From CAVQNQ01 sp963714205 (lineage in GTDB: Bacteria > Acidobacteriota > Terriglobia > Bryobacterales > Bryobacteraceae): a stretch of 64,000 nucleotides of DNA. Made by a program: the position numbers and the translations under genes. Shown piece by piece: positions 58,136-64,000 of this stretch. Under the pieces are notes generated by a model that was not told the origin of the DNA, searched no databases, and worked only from the letters and a program-made list of their open reading frames with translations. The stretch is from contig CAVQNQ010000002.1 of the NCBI GenBank assembly GCA_963714205.1, forward strand, positions 1,178,001 through 1,242,000. Direction: 5' to 3'. Every line of letters begins with the position of its first letter. The first letter of the stretch is position 1.

Positions 58136-60097
58136 CTACAGTTCCCACGCAAATTGCGTTCGCCGCAGCCCCAGAGCCGCATGGCCGACGCACTTGGGAT
58201 GCTCAATATCCCGGAGCCCGATGGTGAAGTGCGCCTCCAGCGGGTCGCTGCCTCGCTGAAGCTTGATCAATACCTGATTCCATCCCTCGTGGAGAATGGC
58301 CTGGCTGTAGTTCGCACCGTCTCCCCCGCCGTTTCCCTGGTTTGGCCTGATCGGCGTGATCTTCCTCGTCTCATGTTGGAGCGTGCCGTTGAGCCACAAC
58401 TTCATCCGGCCGTTGTTGGACACACCCAGCACCACGTCCCGCGGCGCATCCGATTGGATGAAATGCAGGAGATAGATCACCCCCGGCCAGCCTCCGAACA
58501 GGCTCTCCACCTGGAGATCGTTGCCGGGGCGCCACAATTCCGCCCACGATTCCGGCGGCGCGTCAATCATGCGGCTCTCGTCGAAGCCGCAGTTGGCTTC
58601 AATCGTCGAACCCGGCAACAGCGGCGAAACCATCCACCTGGCGCCGCCTAGAAAAACGAGCGGCAGGCGCGGCAGGGCCGGTCTCCCTTCGACCTCAACC
58701 TGGATTGTGCCGCTGTTCGAATCCGCGATGGCCGCGGCCCGGGCCGCCGCGGTGTAGGGAAGCGACAGGCGCGCCTGTGGCTCGATCGCACAACGCACCG
58801 GCTCGCCCGGCCGCAGAAGCCACTCCTCCGGGAGTCGAATCGCCACGGAGACTCGCACCGGTTCGGGCCGGGGATTCACGATCTCGAGTTCAAAACGCGC
58901 CGGCTCGCAGCCCGTGATGGCGGCGTGTTCGTCATATCGAAGAGAGACCACCACGGTATCGAGGTCCCAGGTGATGCGGCCAGGATCGTATGTGGCGAGC
59001 CAACTCGAGTTCAAGTGAAGATCGGGCGCCGGAGAAGAACTCTCCCCGTCCGCGGCGATGACTTTACCGGCGTTCCAGTATTCGAGAACGCGCGGTGCCA
59101 GTTTGCACACCTCATCGGTAAGCACGTTGATGTCGGTGGGCGCGCGCAAATGCCGGATACCGCCGGTTGTCAAATTGGTGCTGATCTCGTATCCCAGCGG
59201 GGCCAGCCATTTAGCCGGCAACTGCCCGGCGCCCATAATGATCCCCAGGATCGCTCCGACGGTCGCCGCGGTGCAGTCCGTGTCCCAGCCGCAGTTTGCG
59301 GCCTTGCAGATGGCGTCTCCGAAGCTTTCGCCGTACAGCAGCGCGATCGTCTGAAAGCCGAGGTTGATGGGCGAGTATTGCGCGACCGCCATGTAGAACT
59401 CGTCCTTAATCGCATGCCTCGCCGCTTTCCAATCCAGCCCCGCGTTGAATAACTCCAGCGCGCGGCGGACCGCGCGATGGGTAAGGCACTCGGAAGGGAT
59501 GGCGCTCAAGCCGATTTCGACCAGTCGAACCCTGTCGCTGACGACAAACGCACAGGATTCGAGCACGGCATTGAAGACTTCGCCGAAAACCGATTCCCCT
59601 CCCGCGTGATCGCAGATGGCATCCTCGAACGCATACGCGGCGGCGATCTCAGGCGTTCCCGGGGCGACGCACGCCCAAATCTCAGACCGGATGGGGCTTC
59701 CCATGCAGTGCTTGAACCAGTTGTTATGCCAGCCCGATACCGGTGGAACCAACCCCTTCTGGAGATTCGTCTTGCTCAGGCCGTATTCATCGAAGTTGTA
59801 CCGGATACAATCCAGCCAGTACTCCGCTAGATCGCGGGCCACTATGCCGGGGCCGCGCTCCTGCAGCGCCTGGAGCCAGATCAGTTGCATCTCCAAATCG
59901 TCGTTCGGTATGCCGCCCTCGGGGAGATCGGGATACCAATCGACATCAAACATTTCTTCCTGTCCGAACTTCCCCTCGAGGGGCCCCCCGAGGGTGCCTC
60001 CGGCGTTCTTCCCAAGCCAGCAGCCAAGGACCTTGTCCCGGTACACGGTCTCATCGATCCGTATTCCCCGGTCTCCCAGATTCAGATGGGGTTTCAA
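58136..60097 (-). CDS. ADP-ribosylglycohydrolase-family protein with C-terminal beta domain
   Basis: A 653-aa protein. Residues 1-~340 carry DraG/ARH-fold motifs: VLGCWLGKNAGGTLGGPLEG, NDDLEMQLIWLQAL (acidic metal ligands, residues 65-69) and CGWDTDCTAATVGAILGIIM (near 270). Residues ~360-653 are beta-rich (ELEIVNPRPEPVRVSVAIRL, LGVSNNGRMKLWLNGTLQHE), similar to carbohydrate-binding or Ig-like modules. No signal peptide, so cytoplasmic. Members beside glycosidases may act on glycosides rather than ADP-ribosylated proteins. It overlaps the upstream gene by 4 bp (ATGA). Confidence 0.82.
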   Translation of the reverse strand: MKPHLNLGDRGIRIDETVYRDKVLGCWLGKNAGGTLGGPLEGKFGQEEMFDVDWYPDLPEGGIPNDDLEMQLIWLQALQERGPGIVARDLAEYWLDCIRYNFDEYGLSKTNLQKGLVPPVSGWHNNWFKHCMGSPIRSEIWACVAPGTPEIAAAYAFEDAICDHAGGESVFGEVFNAVLESCAFVVSDRVRLVEIGLSAIPSECLTHRAVRRALELFNAGLDWKAARHAIKDEFYMAVAQYSPINLGFQTIALLYGESFGDAICKAANCGWDTDCTAATVGAILGIIMGAGQLPAKWLAPLGYEISTNLTTGGIRHLRAPTDINVLTDEVCKLAPRVLEYWNAGKVIAADGESSSPAPDLHLNSSWLATYDPGRITWDLDTVVVSLRYDEHAAITGCEPARFELEIVNPRPEPVRVSVAIRLPEEWLLRPGEPVRCAIEPQARLSLPYTAAARAAAIADSNSGTIQVEVEGRPALPRLPLVFLGGARWMVSPLLPGSTIEANCGFDESRMIDAPPESWAELWRPGNDLQVESLFGGWPGVIYLLHFIQSDAPRDVVLGVSNNGRMKLWLNGTLQHETRKITPIRPNQGNGGGDGANYSQAILHEGWNQVLIKLQRGSDPLEAHFTIGLRDIEHPKCVGHAALGLRRTQFAWEL

Positions 60098-61794
60098 GCC
60101 TTTGCTTCCTCTCCTTTTCGCGAATCGATCTTCGCTTCGACATCCTTGATGTAGCAGTCGAGGCGCTCGGGGTTCAACAAGACAGCGGCGGGATAGCTTC
60201 GCGCGTAGGATGACCGTTCAAGGCGGTCCTTGTATGACTTCAGCTCCTCTAACGCCTCCCGAAGCGGCCCTTCAACCGGCTGGCGCCGTTCCCAGGCGAG
60301 TCTCGAGAAGATATACAGGCGCGTGGTTAGACGGAATCCCTCGGCATAGCACCGCAAGAAGCCAAAGCGCCAGACTAGGTCGTCATAGGCATCCCGTGTA
60401 AGCCCGGGATTGGCCTGGGTAACCTGCTCGTAAAGCCGGGCCGCCAGACGAACAGCTTCGTCCTTCTCGTCAAGGATCTTCTTGACATTCCGATCACTCA
60501 GGCCGAGCGCATCTTCCGCGTCCGCATCCCAGTTGCGCAAGCTGTGATGTGTCTCCGCGACCCAGGTGGGCTGGCCGAGATTGACATGGAACGCGCTATT
60601 GTCCGAAAAGACGGTGCCGTTGACATAGACGGCGCTCCTCGTCGCGGGCCAGGTCTGCTCCAGTATTTCGATGCACCAATCCAGGCAGCCCTTCAATTCC
60701 CCAGCCGAAATCCCCTCTTTTAGCAATCCGGCTTCCATCAGCCACCGGGCATAGATATCGCGCGTATCGGCGTCGCAGTCCTTGCCCAGGACAGCCCCGG
60801 CGTAGAGGTTCAGCAGGTTGGGAGTGTCGAAGCACGAGTGGTTTTGAACGCCTTCCCAATCTGTGCGCATGATATAGCCGCTGACTCCGCGATCGAGGCC
60901 GTATTGAAGACGCCGTCTCAGGTCGCCGATCATGATGCTGGGGGTCATTCCCCACCCGAAATACTGCCCGTGCACGTCGTACTCGATCCATTGTTCGCGC
61001 GAGCCGACCTTTCCGATGAGAGGGTTGTCGGGAAACGTCGGATAGAAGTCGTGCGGCGTGTTCTTCAAGGAGAGCGCGATATCGGCGGGCCACTGCTCGA
61101 CAGCCTTCGCAAACTGGTCCTGCTCTTCCTTCTGGTAAATAAAGTCGCGCACCACCAGCTTCTTTCCGGCCTCGTGGAAGGGCTTGTGCATACCCAGCAC
61201 AACATTCTTATGCCATTCGGCCGGATCGAGCGATTTGCAGCGCTCGCAATCGCACGCATACATGTTGCTGATGGCCAGCCGGCTTTCGCCCGTGCCGAAA
61301 GAGGTAACCACCCCGGCTAGACCGGGCAGAGCGACAAACAGTTCCTTATATTTTTGCGGCAGGAACTCGTTCCACCAGAACGGATCGCTCGGACAAAATA
61401 CTCCATTCTTCAGGACCTCCGGATGGCTCTTGAGAATGAAATCCTTAAACCACAGCTCCTTGTCCTCTAGGTAGACCGCGATGCCGGAACCGGAGGCTTC
61501 GGCGATCACGTGCTTCAGGTAGTCGCGTCGATACAGGTTGAGGTTTTCGCGCAACGCATAGTAGTAAATGTTATGGTCGATCTGCTGGTACGCTTCGAAG
61601 ATCGACGCGGCCGTTCCCGTGCCCCCGAGAAACGCGGCCGGGAAAACGATCTTGTCGACCAGCCCGGGCTCGTGAAACACAAGAGCGTTCATGTCATTAC
61701 TCACCATGAACTTCAACCGGCGGCGCACCTCATCCAGATTCCAGATGCGAACGAAATCGTGAACCTCTACTGCGCGCGTTTGGTATTTAGTCAT
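60094..61794 (-). CDS. Putative glycoside hydrolase (TIM-barrel), unassigned family
   Basis: A 566-aa protein with no signal peptide. Features suggesting an alpha/beta-barrel glycosidase: KFMVSNDMNALVFHEPGLVD, GIAVYLEDKELWFKDFILKS, VVTSFGTGESRLAISNMYAC (possible catalytic Glu), CDCERCKSLDPAEWHKNVV (three Cys in close spacing) and WIEYDVHGQYFGWGMTPSIM. It resembles the GH67/GH20-like or DUF4838-type proteins that occur in glycan loci, but I cannot place it in a family. Co-operonic with the ADP-ribosylglycohydrolase and the EamA transporter. Confidence 0.65.
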   Translation of the reverse strand: MTKYQTRAVEVHDFVRIWNLDEVRRRLKFMVSNDMNALVFHEPGLVDKIVFPAAFLGGTGTAASIFEAYQQIDHNIYYYALRENLNLYRRDYLKHVIAEASGSGIAVYLEDKELWFKDFILKSHPEVLKNGVFCPSDPFWWNEFLPQKYKELFVALPGLAGVVTSFGTGESRLAISNMYACDCERCKSLDPAEWHKNVVLGMHKPFHEAGKKLVVRDFIYQKEEQDQFAKAVEQWPADIALSLKNTPHDFYPTFPDNPLIGKVGSREQWIEYDVHGQYFGWGMTPSIMIGDLRRRLQYGLDRGVSGYIMRTDWEGVQNHSCFDTPNLLNLYAGAVLGKDCDADTRDIYARWLMEAGLLKEGISAGELKGCLDWCIEILEQTWPATRSAVYVNGTVFSDNSAFHVNLGQPTWVAETHHSLRNWDADAEDALGLSDRNVKKILDEKDEAVRLAARLYEQVTQANPGLTRDAYDDLVWRFGFLRCYAEGFRLTTRLYIFSRLAWERRQPVEGPLREALEELKSYKDRLERSSYARSYPAAVLLNPERLDCYIKDVEAKIDSRKGEEAKA

Positions 61795-61806
61795 ATTAGT
61801 CCCCGG

Positions 61807-62892
61807 TCACCTCGCCACGTCCCCGGCTGCGGCTTTGGCCCCTGGCACGCCGCTTGCCGGGTCAATCGCCTGGTGGCGCGTCCAGTAAAGGGCCATTTGC
61901 AGGAAGATCAGGGTCGCGAACGCCAAGAGAACCGCCTGCCAGGTTGTCACCGGCAGATATAGGATGAGCACGCCGGCAAACATCACCGATGCGGCGATCA
62001 GCTTGTCCGTGATGCCGCGCTCGCGGAAGAAAAGCCAGCCGAAGAAGACGGACAGCACGATGCCCGCCCGCTTGATACTGATTGCAATGACGACATCTAT
62101 ATAGCGATACGACGCGAATTGCAGCAACATAGCGAGTGCGTCCAGGACGCCCGCCGTTGCGATCCACGCGATGTTGTTGCGAAGCGCCGCCCTGAAATCT
62201 TCATGTCTCACCAGCGAAAAAATCCAAAAGACCGCCGACATCCCTAAGCCATAGACCAAGGCCTGAGTGTAGATGTCTGTCATCAATACCAGTTTCTTTT
62301 CGAGCGGGCTGGTGATCGCGAAGATCAACGTCACCATCAGCATGTAGCGGCAGCCCTTTTCTCGCAAAATGGCCTTGGCGGGAGCCGTCCAGCCCAATGC
62401 GAACAGCCGGCGGTGCATCAGCAACGACCCGGCCACGACCAGGATCACCCCCAGCAGCTTGGCCTGCGGCGGCAACTCGCCCAATACTAGGAAGCCCGTC
62501 GGAATGAGAAGGAGGGACGTGAAGGCCAGAAAAGGGACGCACAGCGACATCGGAGAGACCTGCAGGGCCCGGAAAAAGAGAAAAGTGGCAACCGAAAGCA
62601 AAGCGACATTGATTGTCTGGTAGACCAGATACGTCGCCGGGGCGGACAGCGCTATACCGGCAATTCCAAACAGACTGCCTCCGTCGCGCACCACCAGGGC
62701 TGTGCCCGTCGATATCTTAACCGCCAGCGCCATTGCAAAAACCAGAGAATCGAAAACATGGCAACAACAGGTTGTGGCCATCAGTGGGCGGTCTGAGACC
62801 GCCTTCTTGCGGGCCACTTCCATGAAGACGGTCATCGTGGACATGGTGCCGGCGATTAGCAGACCGAAGGGGGACAGCGTTAACCGTGACAT
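61807..62892 (-). CDS. EamA-family (DMT superfamily) transporter
   Basis: A 361-aa membrane protein with about 10 predicted helices in two EamA-like halves (FFRALQVSPMSLCVPFLAFT, FASYRYIDVVIAISIKRAGI, GWLFFRERGITDKLIAASVM). The DMT signature of conserved residues in the last helices of each half (FLVLGELPPQAKLLGVILVV and the FFRERG repeat) supports the call. It lies 12 bp upstream of the glycosidase gene, so it probably exchanges a sugar or nucleotide-sugar-like compound across the inner membrane; the substrate is inferred only. Confidence 0.82.
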   Translation of the reverse strand: MSRLTLSPFGLLIAGTMSTMTVFMEVARKKAVSDRPLMATTCCCHVFDSLVFAMALAVKISTGTALVVRDGGSLFGIAGIALSAPATYLVYQTINVALLSVATFLFFRALQVSPMSLCVPFLAFTSLLLIPTGFLVLGELPPQAKLLGVILVVAGSLLMHRRLFALGWTAPAKAILREKGCRYMLMVTLIFAITSPLEKKLVLMTDIYTQALVYGLGMSAVFWIFSLVRHEDFRAALRNNIAWIATAGVLDALAMLLQFASYRYIDVVIAISIKRAGIVLSVFFGWLFFRERGITDKLIAASVMFAGVLILYLPVTTWQAVLLAFATLIFLQMALYWTRHQAIDPASGVPGAKAAAGDVAR

Positions 62893-62955
62893 AGCCTTTA
62901 CCCCCGTTCAGCCGCCATACTCGGGCGGCGTCTTTGAAATTATGGTCACTTTACA

Positions 62956-62999
62956 GAATGGCGGCGCCGCGACGGGGTTGCCGCGGCGCCGCCGCCATT
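62956..62999 (-). terminator. Strong GC hairpin downstream of the TonB receptor gene
   Basis: AATGGCGGCGCCGCG pairs with CGCGGCGCCGCCGCCATT around a short loop, with one 3-base bulge. It lies about 90 bp downstream of the receptor stop and 64 bp upstream of the EamA start on the minus strand, consistent with separating the two transcripts. No clear T-run follows. Confidence 0.45.
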
Positions 63000-63086
63000 C
63001 GTGCGAAGGAAAAGAAGAACGCGGTGAATGCGCGGGCCGAACCTCCGATACGACAAGCCGGCCGGCCCGGGCACTCACACAAGCGG

Positions 63087-64000
63087 TCAGAATACAAACC
63101 GCGCTACCACCTGGCCGGTTCGCCCCTGGGTGCCCGAGGTTGCATTCATGAACCCGAAGCCCGACTGCGGAACGCCCGCGGCACTCACCACTTGCGTCTG
63201 CAAGGGGTTGGTGGCGGACGCGCTGGGGACCACTATGCGATTGAGCACGTTGAAAAACTCTCCACGGATCTCGAGACTCATCTTTTCCCGAATCGGGAAG
63301 ATCCTGCCCAGGGCCCCGGTTTCATTGGGCATGCGCCGGGCGCGGAAATCGCTGTAGTAGGGGGCTGCGGTACCCCACTGCCCAGGCGCCGGATCGGACC
63401 AGGCCGCTGGGTTGTACAAGAAGACCTTGTTGGGATCGACGTTGCTGTTAGGGTTTTGCGTGTACAGCGGTACGCCGGGCACCCGGTTGAACAAGGTGCT
63501 GCGGAACAGGTCCGTGCTGAGATTATTCTGCGCCGCGGGAGTCGCAATCAGGGCTCCGTTTTGGTACTGCTCGACTCCGGAAAGAGTCCAGCCGCCGACC
63601 ACCGCGCGCACAATGTGGTTCGAAGTCACTTTGGGGATAACGTAGTTGAACGAAATCGCCAAAACCTGTGGCAGGTCGGAAGCCGAGAGCGCCTTCAGGT
63701 TCGCGCGGTTGAATTGGTCGTTGACCACCCCGCCGCCATTGTAGTTCTCCGCTTCCACATCCATCGTCTTCGACTTCGTGTACGACACCGTGAAGGCGAG
63801 ACCATACGACGTCCGCTTCGTGAACTTCGCCTGCAAAGCGTCGTACCAGGTGTCGCCCAAGGGCGCCCATTCCTCCACCAGGCTGCCGAACTGCGGGTAT
63901 GGCCGCAGGGACTGGGCCACGGTCAACGTCATCGGGAATCCCGCATATGGCGGTGTGTTGAATCCCCGCGAAGCCGCCAGCGCCGAATTCAGCGGAGACT
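63087..64000 (-). CDS. TonB-dependent receptor (Oar/CarboxypepD_reg-like), C-terminal part
   Basis: The open frame runs off the right edge without a stop (304 visible codons). It is the outer-membrane beta-barrel end of a large TonB receptor of the acidobacterial Oar-like type: LVEEWAPLGDTWYDALQAKF, GLAFTVSYTKSKTMDVEAEN, GWTLSGVEQYQNGALIATPA, LEIRGEFFNVLNRIVVPSAS, ending in aromatic GQVVARFVF, the typical BamA-recognised C-terminal motif. These proteins are usually ~1,000-1,200 aa. It probably imports a glycan fragment handled by the downstream glycosidases. Confidence 0.88.
   Translation of the reverse strand, partial: SPLNSALAASRGFNTPPYAGFPMTLTVAQSLRPYPQFGSLVEEWAPLGDTWYDALQAKFTKRTSYGLAFTVSYTKSKTMDVEAENYNGGGVVNDQFNRANLKALSASDLPQVLAISFNYVIPKVTSNHIVRAVVGGWTLSGVEQYQNGALIATPAAQNNLSTDLFRSTLFNRVPGVPLYTQNPNSNVDPNKVFLYNPAAWSDPAPGQWGTAAPYYSDFRARRMPNETGALGRIFPIREKMSLEIRGEFFNVLNRIVVPSASATNPLQTQVVSAAGVPQSGFGFMNATSGTQGRTGQVVARFVF

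Overview
The window is GC-rich, diderm-bacterial DNA that looks acidobacterial, most likely from the Bryobacterales/Solibacterales. This is inferred from gene content: a secreted YncE-propeller/phosphoesterase fusion, Oar-like TonB-dependent receptors, Tat-exported sugar enzymes, and a short secreted protein with an acidobacterial helical motif. P- and L-ring flagellar genes confirm an outer membrane. No rRNA gene is present to fix the taxonomy.

Layout. (1) 1-16.8 kb: a flagellar locus. One minus-strand block carries motor-switch, sigma-28, FlhF, export-gate (FlhA, FlhB, FliR, FliQ, FliP, FliO), hook (FlgE, FlgD) and hook-length (FliK) genes. A diverging plus-strand block carries rod, ring and rod-cap genes (flgF-flgG-flgA-flgH-flgI-flgJ). 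(2) 16.9-18.7 kb: an amtB-P-II ammonium pair. (3) 18.7-21.1 kb: a decayed MFS gene split by a complete IS1595-family element with two passenger genes, terminal inverted repeats and an 8-bp target duplication. (4) 21.2-28.9 kb: thioredoxin reductase, RidA, an unusual ferredoxin-methyltransferase fusion, the propeller/phosphoesterase and a GH57 enzyme. (5) 28.9-34.1 kb: a minus-strand operon of oxidoreductase, acyl-CoA dehydrogenase, MeaB, MTA phosphorylase and GT9. (6) 34.3-41.2 kb: IMP dehydrogenase, fused anthranilate synthase and secreted proteins. (7) 41.2-48.4 kb: a sugar-acid catabolic locus with Tat-exported amidohydrolase and isomerase-like proteins, a UxaE-type epimerase, an enolase-superfamily dehydratase, a BASS transporter and an FGGY kinase. 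(8) 48.66-55.3 kb: tRNA-Arg followed by an island of remnants: truncated integrases, a ribbon-helix-helix/DUF4097 pair, a broken serine hydrolase, an IS3 fragment, and tetR and nmrA genes fused head-to-head by a deletion. (9) 55.3-64 kb: a glycan locus with a GH106-like rhamnosidase, an ADP-ribosylglycohydrolase-family protein, a putative glycosidase, an EamA transporter and the 3' part of a TonB receptor.

Two themes stand out. First, at least a dozen single-base indels break otherwise well-conserved genes (fliA, flhA, meaB, MTAP, acyl-CoA dehydrogenase, a Gfo/Idh oxidoreductase, a serine hydrolase). They cluster at 1.4-4.8 kb, 30.5-33.1 kb and 51.3-52.0 kb. Those in housekeeping and flagellar genes look like consensus errors, while those in the island may be real decay. 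Second, the strongest candidates for new biology are the sugar-acid locus, the ferredoxin-methyltransferase fusion and the passenger genes of the IS1595 element. No CRISPR array or prophage was seen.
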